64,000 nt of DNA, taken from positions 1 to 64,000 of the forward strand of contig CALIZI010000130.1 of NCBI GenBank assembly GCA_938028705.1, in the 5' to 3' direction. Within the stretch, counting starts at the first letter, position 1, and each line of letters starts with the position of its first letter. A program made the translations under genes and the position numbers. Positions 6,270 through 15,740 of the stretch are shown here, one piece after another. The DNA is from an uncultured Saprospiraceae bacterium. Lineage in GTDB: Bacteria; Bacteroidota; Bacteroidia; Chitinophagales; Saprospiraceae. A model generated the notes under the pieces. The model saw only the letters and a list, made by a program, of their open reading frames with translations, made no database searches and was not told the origin of the DNA.

Positions 6270-9077
6270 TTATTGTTTAATAAACTTTTTAGTGGTATAT
6301 CCTCCGTTTTCAGTTTGAATAGAGAGGAAATACATGCCGGATTGCAATGTTGCAATATCAATGCTTTTAGTAGTAACGGGAGACGGAATTTCTCTGATAA
6401 GTGCGCCGCTAATACTGTATATCGCCATGCCTTGCACCTTGTCTGATAATCCTGTGATATTGATAAAATTGTTTGCCGGATTGGGATAAAGGCTGATAAT
6501 CTCGCCCAATTCCGGTGTAGTACCACCTTCAAGTGTAGCAATATTTCCGACATCTTGTACACAAAAACCGGTAGCTTCGGAAGAAGTAAAATTACCGCCG
6601 CTTGCAATCACCGTACCGGCACTGCGGAGGGCATAAGAACCGCTGCCGTAGCTGCAACAAATACCATCGCCATAGCTGTCATAAATAGTGAATGTATAAT
6701 CGCCTGAAGTCAGGTCAATATTTCTTGTGGACGTAGCACCTACTGTACTATAACCGCTACCGGAGACTACAATTGCTCCGCCACGTGTTATGGTCCACGA
6801 TGTCTCGGTCGGATAGTTGTCAAGTGTAAGGGTGAGCGTCATGGCACCACCCGCACAATTGCTGCCGCCTGTTGTAGTGACGGTAACGGTGTTGCTGGCA
6901 CCGGATTCATTGCCTGCCGCATCAAGGGCAGTCACATAAAACGAGTAGCTGTTTCCCGAACTCATGCCTGTGATATTGGCACTTGTTCCGTTTACGCTGC
7001 CAATGACACTTCCTCCATAATATATATTATAAGCCGTCACACCTACATTATCCGTAGAGGCACTCCACAACAGGTTTGTGGTGGTTTCACTAGTACCTGA
7101 TGCAGTCAGATTGAGTGGTCTGGTAGGAGCTTGTGTGTCACCGCCGCCGCCTGATGTATTGACAGTGACGGTATTACTGGCACCGGACTCATTGCCCGCC
7201 GCATCAAGGGCAGTGACATGAAAAGTGTAGCTGTTTCCGGCACTCATACCTGTGATATTGCTGCTTGTTGAGCTTGTATTACTAATGACATTACCTTGAT
7301 AGTATATATTATAAGCTGTCACGCCTACATTATCCGTAGAAGCATTCCACGATAGATTGGTTGTGGTTTCAGTCGTGCCTGATGCAGTAAGGTTGAGCGG
7401 TGCGGAAGGAGCTTGGGTATCTCCGCCGCTTTCTACACAAAAGCCCATAGATTCGGAAGAATTGAAATTGCCGCCACTTGCTACCGTTGTACCTCCACCG
7501 CTGAGGGTGTAAGAACCATTGCCGTATCCGCAACATATCCCATCGCCGTAGCTATCGTAAATAGTGAATGTATAATCGCCGTCAGGTAAGTTCATGGATT
7601 CTGTAACAGTGGTATTTGCTGTATTGTAGTTTCCGCCGGAGACTACAGTTGTACCACCGTTGGTGACTGCCCATGTTGTCTCGGTTGGGTAATTATCGAG
7701 ATTAATGGTCAATGTCATGTCAGCGTCAGTAGCACACTCGCTGCCGCCACCGCCGCCGCCGTCGTCGCATTGTTGCAGGCAGCTAGCCGAATTGTAACGA
7801 CTTCTTATCCGGTTGCCGGGCTGTGGTCCAAAACCATTATTGAAATTGATACCCACACCCGAAACCAAATGACAGTAGCTCATAATCGTACCACCGTTGG
7901 AGGGCAGGGCGGCATTGCAACCTTCGCTATATCCTGCTTCCGGTCCGCAGCCGTCTATGGCGGTGTTGTTGCCGTTCCATGAGCAGTTATGCGTATGCGG
8001 TGAGCCGAAGTTGTGTCCCAACTCATGCGTAATCACTTCAACATCCCAAGTATAAGTCGGTACACTACTATAATTGCCGGTGACACCACTTACCGCTACA
8101 TTCGCCGAACCGCAATAGGCATTAACATAGGCAATACCACCACCGCCACCTTGACGAATAAGGTGTACAAAATCTCCGTAAGTAGAGCCGTAACCTCGCG
8201 CACGCAACTGACCTAACATATCACTTACACTACCGGAATAAGGCGAAGGTGTATCCCATATCCTCAAATAGCTCATCTGGACATTCATGTTTTCATTGGC
8301 ATAGAGGGTAGCAACTTCAGCAAATACACCATTGACATAATTGGTCGTACCGGAAGTACCGCCCCGCTGTTGGTACAAGGTATAATCTGCCTCTATGTGT
8401 ACTCTGATACAACGTTCAGCACTTGATTTCTCAACTATTTCATCTTCTTTAATTTCAATATTTCCCTCTGGTACAGGAAGGGTGCCGCAGGCAAAATCGG
8501 GCGTATAATTCAAATCATTATTATTGTACAATATGTGATAATCGCTGTTTTCGATTTTACCGAGTACAAATTGGTCATTGTTCAAACTAATTGAAGCCAC
8601 AACTTCATCCTCGAAAAACGAAATGGCTACAAGGCTTTTTTCTGCGCCTTTGATGGTTCCCCAATAGTGCAAGCCTTTGTCTATATTCAAATCGGCATCC
8701 GGCTTCGAAGCTACAACCATACGAAAATCAGCGGTAAATATTTCGGCTTCTACCAATTGCAGTTCCGTATCTTGTCCATCTATCGGAAGCGTCATCCTCA
8801 GATACTCATCGCTTCTATCCTGAATAGACTCAATAAGCAAGGTATTGATTTCAAATAATTGTTTTTTACTCAACACTTCTTCGGGGATATCCGGTAGGTC
8901 GCTCCGTAAGTCCACTATCGGCTCAAAGGGTGTGTATATGTCGGTTTGCTCTATCGCGGACATTTTTTGGTTTACCATCTCTTGAATACCATTTTGTCCT
9001 GATACCTGTGTAAACAGGAATACAAATAAAAGTGATAGTGTAAGGCTAAGCGAGTTCATAATTTTTGTCTTTCTCAT
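6270..9077 (-). CDS. Secreted zinc metalloprotease (reprolysin-like) with FN3 domains and T9SS sorting signal
   Basis: 935 residues. A signal peptide (about 1-28, ending VSGQ) and a ~180-residue propeptide lead to a metzincin catalytic domain with HELGHNFGSPHTH at 350-362 (the three zinc His and the general-base Glu) and a Met-turn MSYCH near 400. Then come a ~95-residue Cys-containing module with DSYGDGICCGYG, two fibronectin type III domains (about 555-645 and 650-740), a second copy of the Cys module (DSYGDGICCSYG), and a type IX sorting domain beginning LYPNPANN and ending KKFIKQ. It should cross the outer membrane by T9SS and degrade external protein. The two FN3 copies, and likewise the two Cys modules, are near-identical, indicating recent internal duplication. 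It converges with the GNAT gene. Confidence 0.93.
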   Translation of the reverse strand: MRKTKIMNSLSLTLSLLFVFLFTQVSGQNGIQEMVNQKMSAIEQTDIYTPFEPIVDLRSDLPDIPEEVLSKKQLFEINTLLIESIQDRSDEYLRMTLPIDGQDTELQLVEAEIFTADFRMVVASKPDADLNIDKGLHYWGTIKGAEKSLVAISFFEDEVVASISLNNDQFVLGKIENSDYHILYNNNDLNYTPDFACGTLPVPEGNIEIKEDEIVEKSSAERCIRVHIEADYTLYQQRGGTSGTTNYVNGVFAEVATLYANENMNVQMSYLRIWDTPSPYSGSVSDMLGQLRARGYGSTYGDFVHLIRQGGGGGIAYVNAYCGSANVAVSGVTGNYSSVPTYTWDVEVITHELGHNFGSPHTHNCSWNGNNTAIDGCGPEAGYSEGCNAALPSNGGTIMSYCHLVSGVGINFNNGFGPQPGNRIRSRYNSASCLQQCDDGGGGGGSECATDADMTLTINLDNYPTETTWAVTNGGTTVVSGGNYNTANTTVTESMNLPDGDYTFTIYDSYGDGICCGYGNGSYTLSGGGTTVASGGNFNSSESMGFCVESGGDTQAPSAPLNLTASGTTETTTNLSWNASTDNVGVTAYNIYYQGNVISNTSSTSSNITGMSAGNSYTFHVTALDAAGNESGASNTVTVNTSGGGGDTQAPTRPLNLTASGTSETTTNLLWSASTDNVGVTAYNIYYGGSVIGSVNGTSANITGMSSGNSYSFYVTALDAAGNESGASNTVTVTTTGGSNCAGGAMTLTLTLDNYPTETSWTITRGGAIVVSGSGYSTVGATSTRNIDLTSGDYTFTIYDSYGDGICCSYGSGSYALRSAGTVIASGGNFTSSEATGFCVQDVGNIATLEGGTTPELGEIISLYPNPANNFINITGLSDKVQGMAIYSISGALIREIPSPVTTKSIDIATLQSGMYFLSIQTENGGYTTKKFIKQ

Positions 9078-10313
9078 TGTAAAGTGATTAAAAATGTTAA
9101 AAAAATAAGCGTGATCTTTAACATTTAATTTAAAACCTAATAAACTGTTTATCAGTTAATTAAAATTAATGTTTTTTGTAAATATTAAAAATATTATGAG
9201 ACGTGTAGTTTAATTTCATTGTTTTTGTCTCCTTCGATGTCAAAATGGGACGTTTTTTTTATCATAATAAAATATAAATTTGTATAACTATTTTTATTCT
9301 TTGATTATGAATAACTCCTTCCCGCTATTTGTAAGAAATCCTTACGAATCGGGTATAAGAACTAAGAATAAACTCAGTTAAGCATGAAGAACAGGTATGA
9401 ACCTGCTCGTAATGTTTTATTGTTTTTTAAATATTCCTGCAAAGGTGATATAAGATGTATTGAAGAGATAGATAGCTTAAAATCATTGTTTTATCTCCCG
9501 TAGTGATACATCTTTATTGTGGATGAATGGATGTGAGAATGGATGCGTTGTTTCTGTTTTATTGCTATCAGTTCATAGTTTATAGCTTTTTATAATTCAT
9601 TGAATTGTATTCTTTTATAAATTACTATTATTAGGCTTTAGACAAAGGAAATTTGAGAAATTAAATACTGAATATCCAATTTGGCGAACACATTGAATTA
9701 TAAACTAATTCCTAATCTTTTATAAATGTTATCAGTATGCCAACTATATTTTTGAATAATGATTAATCGGATAATTGCTTTATCAAATTTAAATCATTGA
9801 TTATCTGTAGTAAAAGTAAGTAAAAATAAGCAATATTCAGCAAATTCACAATGCACAGATGTCACTGCAATAAATTTCAAAAATACCAACAATTGATTAT
9901 CAATAATTTACATATATTTTAGGTCAAAAAAAATGTAAAATTCCGGCATGTTTAGATTTGCCGTAAAAGTAGTTGACACTTTTTCACGCAGAGAACGCAG
10001 AGTACCATAAATTGCAAATTCCAACATTTTGTTGTATTTTTACCACTTATCCGATTAATTAGGACATATCTCGAAATAACATTTTGCTCTAAATTCACGT
10101 TTACCTGATTAACTGATAAACTAATGAGTCTGCATTAATAATGAGAAAAAACGATTTTAACAAAATTTAATTTTGTATTATATAAAAATAATAAAAAATA
10201 TTTTATATTTATTTTTCATTATTGTAATTTTTAATATAAAAATAAAATTTTAACTTTTTTGAATTTCTATACTTTCTAATGTGGACTCACTAATTAACTG
10301 ATAAACTAAAAAA
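9078..10313. other. 1.2-kb gene-free AT-rich region with repeat copies
   Basis: No open frame with coding character. It holds TTTATCAGTTAATT words (9149-9163), a copy of AATATCCAATTTGGCGAACA (about 9670-9689, nearly repeated at 51094-51113), the exact 58-base copy of a repeat at 9945-10002, and CTGATTAACTGATAAACTAA-type words at 10104-10124 and 10292-10310. Confidence 0.6.
9945..10002. repeat. Solo 58-bp copy of the GGCATGTTTAG...CGCAGAG repeat arm
   Basis: Identical base for base to 1713-1770. Only the left arm is present; the complementary right arm is missing, so it looks like a truncated or half-copied element. Confidence 0.85.
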
Positions 10314-11540
10314 GTGCGACTGTTACTTGTCAATTCGTGGGGAGATTTGCTCAAAAAGTTTTTGAGCAATCCACTGGATTTTCTCCAAGATCACTGGTAT
10401 GGTCTTATCCTTTTATTGTTGTTGCTTTTCGTACTTTCCCGCCTCAACAACTACATGGAAGTCAATAGCGTCAACCGCGCTATCAACCTTGCAAGAGCAT
10501 TCGTCGGGTCTATTATGGCATTCGTGATTGCACCCATTACGGTACTCATTCTTATCAATGCCATTGCTTATCTCAAAGGCATTCCGACCTTTAGTTTTTG
10601 GTTTATTTGGGATTGGCTAAAACTCACTGCCAGTACCTTTTGGTGGATGGTTCGATCAGCCACCTGCTTTAGTTGCGACAATGACTTGGCAGACTATGCC
10701 TATGATATTAATTCGCTCATCAGAATCGCATGGATAGTGATTCCGCTATCTTTTATTTGGTTGCGTTCTACCTCTACTCTACTCACTCGTTTGATGTTGC
10801 TGCCTTTTATCGGATTAATATTTTATATCACATATCAGCGTAAAGCAAGTCCTACTTTTTTTGATAAATATATTCCCGAAAAATACAGAGATTATAAAAT
10901 AGATGACATCCTTAACTTCAACAAAGACAATACTAAACGCCTTAAAGACATCGTCAATATAGATAGATTTAGGGATGACCAACCTAGCACCGATGCCGAC
11001 CGTATCACCCCGACTCCCAAAACAAATCCAAGAACCAAACCCAAAACAAAAACAAGAGGCATTCAGCCGGAAGACACCCAAAGAAAGCGAACCGTAAAAC
11101 CCAAAAAACCTGCTACCAATAATGCATTAGACGACTTGAAAGATAGTGCCGAAGCCTTTAGAGAGAAAAATACCCGCAACATTATTTATGTCTTGATAGG
11201 CTTGCTTTTGCTGGCGGCTTTATTGCATTACAGCGGTAAATTCCGTTGGTTGGCACTAGTGTTTATGATGTTGAGTATCGGAGGTTTTCTGTTGATGTCA
11301 CCTTCACTATTCAATCGTCCGCCACCACCTGCTTATGTAGATAGCAACGATATGCTCGACCGTTTTGAACGTATGTATTTGGCACAAAAAGGTCGTCCGT
11401 CAGTGGCACTTACCGAGTTGTCGGTTCAAATCACCAAACAACTCGACAAAGAAAAACGAACTTCTATCCCCGACCAATATTGTCGAAAATATAAAGCCTA
11501 TTTCTACGATTTTTGTGTGGATAGGGCGAGGTATGATTGA
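10314..11540 (+). CDS. Polytopic membrane protein, unknown function
   Basis: 408 residues starting at GTG; an in-frame TAA at 10302-10304 excludes a longer form, and the next ATG (10454) would cut into the first membrane segment. I see about seven hydrophobic segments: 28-45, 63-90, 96-115, 138-152, 158-177, then 288-305 and 310-330. Between them lies a ~110-residue hydrophilic stretch rich in Lys, Thr, Pro and Arg (KTNPRTKPKTKTRG). The C-terminal ~75 residues are soluble and contain two Cys (QYCRKYKAYFYDFCVD). No family recognised. It converges with the GH31 gene; the gap is filled by a palindromic repeat. Confidence 0.75.
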   Translation: MRLLLVNSWGDLLKKFLSNPLDFLQDHWYGLILLLLLLFVLSRLNNYMEVNSVNRAINLARAFVGSIMAFVIAPITVLILINAIAYLKGIPTFSFWFIWDWLKLTASTFWWMVRSATCFSCDNDLADYAYDINSLIRIAWIVIPLSFIWLRSTSTLLTRLMLLPFIGLIFYITYQRKASPTFFDKYIPEKYRDYKIDDILNFNKDNTKRLKDIVNIDRFRDDQPSTDADRITPTPKTNPRTKPKTKTRGIQPEDTQRKRTVKPKKPATNNALDDLKDSAEAFREKNTRNIIYVLIGLLLLAALLHYSGKFRWLALVFMMLSIGGFLLMSPSLFNRPPPPAYVDSNDMLDRFERMYLAQKGRPSVALTELSVQITKQLDKEKRTSIPDQYCRKYKAYFYDFCVDRARYD

Positions 11541-11542
11541 AA

Positions 11543-11636
11543 GAATATCGAATATCGAACAAGGAATATCGAAGGAAGAATTTGCGTCAGGTCACTTCAA
11601 TATTCGTCATTCCTTGTTCGATATTCGTTATTCCCA
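11543..11636. repeat. AATATCGA-word palindrome (family copy 1)
   Basis: The left arm is made of GAATATCGAATATCGAAC plus AAGGAATATCGAA; the right arm is TTCCTTGTTCGATATTCG. It fills the gap between two convergent genes and supplies the last codon and the TAA stop of the GH31 gene (11628-11633). Copies: 24855-24950, 30661-30760, 53184-53255. Confidence 0.85.
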
Positions 11637-13760
11637 CATATTCAATTCCTCTTTCCATGGGCTATCTGTTTTGATAAAGACAGGCGGTGTACCTATCGGG
11701 GCATCCAATTTATAACGCAAACCACCGGAAAATACCTCGCCTGTAAACAGGTGTTGCCATTCACCGGGCGGAATATAGACTTCTGTATCTACCGTTCTTT
11801 TTTTGACGACAGGCGCAACAAGAATATCACTTCCCAATAAATATTCATCTTTAATTTTATATGTATTTTTATCGTCAGGATAATGTAGGTACAAATGACG
11901 AATTATCGGATAGCCTTTTTCAGTAGCAGCTTGCATTTGCGCTTTCAAATATGGTTGCAAAGTTTCATGTATTCGGGCAAAACGGGCATAAAAAGTACGC
12001 AGTTCGGGCGTGTCATAGACTTGAATATTGTCATCGGGAAATACTCCTTCATAAGTACGAAATATAGGTGTGAAAGCACATAATTCAATAGAACGTATCA
12101 GCAGTTCGGGGTCACGATCTAAAATAAGATTACTAAAACCACCCACCTCTGCATGATTGACCGACATGCCGCTGATGCCACTCGACAACAAGGCGGGAAC
12201 AACAGAAGCTAAACCCCCGTTTTTCTGCCAGTAAGTCGTTTGGTTGCCCGCCCAATAGAGTGTCGCATGTTGGTTGCTATTCGTAAAAGCTGTGCGCGAA
12301 AAGAAAGCCAACTTACCTTCATTGCCGGTTTCTTCGATAGCTTCCCGATTGAGTCGCGCCCATTCGACAGGATAACGATTGTGATATTCCTCTGCCGAAA
12401 TGCCGGAGTGGAGTACGGCATCCCAAGGCAATCCTCCGCCATAATCTGCCATCCAACCGGAAAGTCCTGCGCCTATCATATTTGTTTTTATAATATTTTT
12501 TAACCACTCAAAAGCATCGGAATTCGTCAAGTCAATCAGGCAGGCATCAAAGTCGGGTGTTTCGATAATATAAGGCTGACCCAAGTTATTTTTTACGAAA
12601 AATCCTCTTGCAGTAGCGGTGTCGTAAAGTTCACCATCGGCAGTCAAAAAAGGATTGACATAGCCCAGTACGGCAATGCCTTTTTTATTCATTTTTGTAC
12701 AAAAATTCTTAAAGTCAGGGTAGCGATTTTCATCTGTCTGCCAATACCAGCGTAGCTGCGAACCCAATTCGGTTTCGCGTTTTCCACACCAGTCCTGTAT
12801 CCATATCGCAGAGAGCGGCGCACCTGATTTTTGTAGATTATTGATTTGATTATCAACGATTTGTGTGCCGCCTTGAATGCCAAGTATAGTACCGTAAGCC
12901 CAATCGGGCAGAGCAGGTAAGCGTCCGGTATTTTCCGTATAATTTTCAATGAGGTCGAGCGGATTATCCATTTGATGAATAGTCGCAGCGAATTGATTAT
13001 CCCATACCTCCGTTTCGATGGCATGGACATATCGAAAATCAAAAATTGAGCGTGTCGTATGGTGCAATACAAAGCTTTTTTTGAAGGTAGAAATATAAAA
13101 CGGCATCGGCGCATAGGTCGTAAATTCACCGCCGCCCGCCATCTGTGTATTGGCAAAACCCGTCAGTGGCATATCGCCACGCCCGATGCCTTGCTCCTGC
13201 ACCCATACAGGAACACGCTCGCCCCGCAGATTGACATGAGAGAATTGTTCGCCCATGCCAAAAACCTGTTCGTCTGCCGTAGAAGACTGTACGAGTGTGA
13301 TTCGGTTATAGGTCGTGTCTTCGAGCCGGACACGCACTTGAAGTGTATTAGGTTCGTCGGCTACTAAAAACATATTAAAATCATTGCCACATAAATCTCC
13401 TCGTATAACAATGGTGGTTTCCGAAAAATTGATATTACTTACGGTCAGTTCGGCACAGGCATTTTTGACTTGTTCGGTAAAGCGAAAACTACCGTATTTA
13501 TGTTTGACTTTGGACGTACTTTGAGCGATTCTTAGAAAAGGCTGGTCGAGTGGCAGGCGCAATGCAGGTGGTGTGGAACTGGTGGCGGTAAATTTATCTG
13601 AAGGTTTGAAAAAGATATTAATCTTTTGCTCATCCATACTAAATTCGATATGCCGGGCTGAATAGTAGTTTTTATCTTTGGGCGAAACGGTAACAAATTC
13701 TGTAACAACACAAGCTGACATCAGCACAAGCCATGCAGAAAGTAGTAAGTTGGTCTTCAT
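11628..13760 (-). CDS. GH31 lipoprotein close to sulfoquinovosidases, altered catalytic residue
   Basis: 710 residues. The N-terminus carries a lipobox (VLMSAC, Cys 17), so it is likely a lipoprotein of the periplasm or cell surface. The body aligns without net gap to my recollection of E. coli YihQ with a constant offset of 34: nucleophile D405 = D439 (WMADYGG), Q288 = Q322, W304 = W338. However, the acid/base D472 is N506 (YWAGNQ, codon AAC), the sulfonate-binding R301 is Q335 and Y508 is F542. The Glu usually following DFG is Gly. So it is probably not a sulfoquinovosidase and may be a pseudoenzyme, a transglycosylase or an enzyme needing another proton donor. The gene is solitary, with no sugar-transport genes beside it. 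Confidence 0.88.
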   Translation of the reverse strand: MKTNLLLSAWLVLMSACVVTEFVTVSPKDKNYYSARHIEFSMDEQKINIFFKPSDKFTATSSTPPALRLPLDQPFLRIAQSTSKVKHKYGSFRFTEQVKNACAELTVSNINFSETTIVIRGDLCGNDFNMFLVADEPNTLQVRVRLEDTTYNRITLVQSSTADEQVFGMGEQFSHVNLRGERVPVWVQEQGIGRGDMPLTGFANTQMAGGGEFTTYAPMPFYISTFKKSFVLHHTTRSIFDFRYVHAIETEVWDNQFAATIHQMDNPLDLIENYTENTGRLPALPDWAYGTILGIQGGTQIVDNQINNLQKSGAPLSAIWIQDWCGKRETELGSQLRWYWQTDENRYPDFKNFCTKMNKKGIAVLGYVNPFLTADGELYDTATARGFFVKNNLGQPYIIETPDFDACLIDLTNSDAFEWLKNIIKTNMIGAGLSGWMADYGGGLPWDAVLHSGISAEEYHNRYPVEWARLNREAIEETGNEGKLAFFSRTAFTNSNQHATLYWAGNQTTYWQKNGGLASVVPALLSSGISGMSVNHAEVGGFSNLILDRDPELLIRSIELCAFTPIFRTYEGVFPDDNIQVYDTPELRTFYARFARIHETLQPYLKAQMQAATEKGYPIIRHLYLHYPDDKNTYKIKDEYLLGSDILVAPVVKKRTVDTEVYIPPGEWQHLFTGEVFSGGLRYKLDAPIGTPPVFIKTDSPWKEELNMWE

Positions 13761-13940
13761 TCCTAATTAAATACGAGCATCTTTAATTAATATTATTTTA
13801 TAATTTATTTTTTTTAATAAAAATTAAATTTTTATAAAATTAATTTATTTTAAAATAATAAAAAAAATACATCTTGTTTTAATACAATCATTTAATGGAA
13901 AAATAACGAAAATGATACTATCTATGTTGTATCGTTTTAT

Positions 13941-14139
13941 TTGGACTTTGGACAAAATGGGAATTTAGGAATTGGGAAACTCGATTTAAAATCATAACTC
14001 ATTGACAATCAATTGAATAAATTTTATATATAAAATAAAATATATAGTTAATTATTTTTTGTAAAAATCTAAAAAAGTCCCGATAATTATCGGGATTACC
14101 GAATTTCCGAATTCCCCAATTTCCTTTGTCCAAAGTCTA
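13941..14139. repeat. ~200-bp palindromic element with GACTTTGGACAAA ends
   Basis: Left end TTGGACTTTGGACAAAATGG, right end CCTTTGTCCAAAGTCTAA; inner arms read GGGAATT(T)AGGAATTGGGAA against TTCCGAATTCCCCAATTTCC. A perfect TCCCGATAATTATCGGGA palindrome lies within, near 14077-14094. The internal 100 bp closely matches 34036-34222. The rest of 13761-14182 shows no gene. Confidence 0.85.
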
Positions 14140-14182
14140 AGTTTTATGAACAATCAGAAAAACAAGAAAGAGATTATCAGAC

Positions 14183-15199
14183 TCACTTCACCAATTCAGC
14201 AACCGCTTCTATCCACTTAGGATGGTCATTCAAGCCTTCCACAAGTTGTACATGTTCGCCACCCAATTCTTCAAATTCTTCCTGATACTCTACGCTGACT
14301 TCAATAGTCGTCTCCAGACAATCTGCCACAAAAGCAGGACAAAATACCAACAAGCTTTTCACGCCTTTTTCAGCCAATTCTTCAATCACCTGACTGGTAT
14401 AAGGCTGTAGCCACGGTGCTTTGCCAAGTCGCGATTGAAAACAGATGGTATATTGGTCGGGGGTAAGCCCCAATTTGGCAACAATAGCGCGTGTCGTATC
14501 ATAGCATTGTGCGGAGTAGCAATATTGATTTTTGAGGGTCAGTGTCTTACAGCAATCGGGCGATTGCATGCAGTGATTGCCAATATCGGTTTTGACCATT
14601 TGCCGCTGCGGTAAACCATGATAGCTGAACAATATATGATCGTAACTATCCATATCATACTGCCTTGCACGCTCTGCAAATACCTCAATCATAGCATCGT
14701 AATCGTGAAAGGAATTGATGAAATTGACAGACGGAATCGGTAGTTTTTTAGCTAAAATACGATTGACTTCCTCATACACCGACCCGTTGCAGGCAGAGGT
14801 ATATTGCGGAAACAGCGGAAGTATCGTCAGGCTTTTCGGACTGGCGGCGAGGATTTTTTCCAATGCCGATTCGATAGACGGATTTTGATAACGCATGGCA
14901 AGTTCTACGATATATTCGTCGCCCAAATGCGCCTGTACGCCATCGCGGAGGTTGTTGCCATAGACCTTGAGTGGCGAACCTTCGGGCAGCCAAAGTTCCT
15001 CATACAACTTCCCCGTAGGCTTGGAACGAAAAGGCGCAATGATGCCCCGTACCAGCAGGTTGCGCCCCACCGGATTGATGTCAATGACACGCCTATCGAG
15101 CAGAAATTGCTTTAAATATCTGTAAACATCATAACGTTTGGGGGAATCGGGTGTACCGAGATTGACTAGTAAGACCGCTTTTTTTGCCTCTTTGACCAT
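14183..15199 (-). CDS. hemH: Ferrochelatase
   Basis: 338 residues, normal length for bacterial ferrochelatase, which inserts Fe2+ into protoporphyrin IX in the last step of protoheme synthesis. It opens with the family signature VLLVNLGTPDSP (9-20). The metal-handling His is H194 in LFSYHGLP, and the acidic partner helix is CLETTIE (294-300), preceded by the conserved CPAFVAD. The Cys-rich stretch CMQSPDCC / CYSAQC (210-232) is notable and might bind metal; most family [2Fe-2S] ligands lie at the C-terminus, so I do not claim a cluster. hemC lies 26 kb away, so the pathway is scattered. The gene is monocistronic. Confidence 0.96.
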   Translation of the reverse strand: MVKEAKKAVLLVNLGTPDSPKRYDVYRYLKQFLLDRRVIDINPVGRNLLVRGIIAPFRSKPTGKLYEELWLPEGSPLKVYGNNLRDGVQAHLGDEYIVELAMRYQNPSIESALEKILAASPKSLTILPLFPQYTSACNGSVYEEVNRILAKKLPIPSVNFINSFHDYDAMIEVFAERARQYDMDSYDHILFSYHGLPQRQMVKTDIGNHCMQSPDCCKTLTLKNQYCYSAQCYDTTRAIVAKLGLTPDQYTICFQSRLGKAPWLQPYTSQVIEELAEKGVKSLLVFCPAFVADCLETTIEVSVEYQEEFEELGGEHVQLVEGLNDHPKWIEAVAELVK

Positions 15200-15220
15200 G
15201 AATTTAGTTGACCTGTTGAT

Positions 15221-15410
15221 TTAAATGTAAAATATAAAATAATAAATTTAAAATATAAAAGTGTCGATAGTATGTGAATATTACATTATGATTTTTATTT
15301 TTTATAATAAATTTGAAATCAATAAAATACTTTTCTTATTTCACGTTCCGCAATTTTTATATTTTAAATTTGTTTTGATAATTATCGGAATTACATTTTA
15401 CATTAATTTA
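15221..15410. repeat. GTAAAATA-word palindrome
   Basis: Left arm TTAAATGTAAAATATAAAAT... with AAAAGTGTCGATAGTATG; right arm ends TTACATTTTACATTAATTT. Same word family as 33085-33263 and 40870-41036, where GTGTC(A/G)ATAGTA also appears. It lies upstream of hemH. Confidence 0.7.
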
Positions 15411-15433
15411 AATTTGTAAAGAAACTTTATTTA

Positions 15434-15612
15434 ACAATGTGGTAGTGCCATAAATGTAATGCCCTTACTTGCCTTGCATTTTGGAAATGCAAGGCAAGTT
15501 GCCCAACTTTCAGCATTACATTTGCAGGACTACCAACAATGTAATTGGTTTATCAGTCGATTATATCAAATCAGCCTGATATACTGTTCAACCGATTAAC
15601 TGATAAACTTTT
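15434..15612. repeat. Two stacked palindromes in the hemH-ATPase gap
   Basis: 15434-15542 is an imperfect palindrome with a perfect inner stem CTTGCCTTGCATTT (15468-15481/15485-15498, loop TGG) and outer arms AAATGTAATGC / GCATTACATTT. 15547-15612 has arms GGTTTATCAGTCGATT and ACCGATTAACTGATAAACTT. No gene in 15200-15740. Confidence 0.75.
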
Positions 15613-15728
15613 AGCAAAAGTAAATAATCGTAACAAATTGTCAGGGCTTTAGTTGATTTTGAATGCTGAAAGTTTGTTGTATGTGAAACTTGAATTGAAG
15701 GCTGTCCGCTTTTTATCAGTAAAATTGT

Positions 15729-15736
15729 TATTTTTG
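15729..15736 (+). promoter_or_regulatory. TATTTTTG box directly before the defence cassette
   Basis: It matches TAnnTTTG, the Bacteroidota -7 consensus, but lies only 4 bases before the start codon and would give a leaderless transcript. No clear TTG at -33. Weak. Confidence 0.2.
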
Positions 15737-15740
15737 TCCA

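Noticed and set aside
5996-6607. 203-codon minus-strand frame across the GNAT end and the metalloprotease end
   Set aside because: It crosses the strong bidirectional terminator and overlaps two well-supported genes; shadow frame.
11628-13760. Calling the GH31 protein a sulfoquinovosidase
   Set aside because: Two of the sulfonate-binding residues and the acid/base Asp are replaced.
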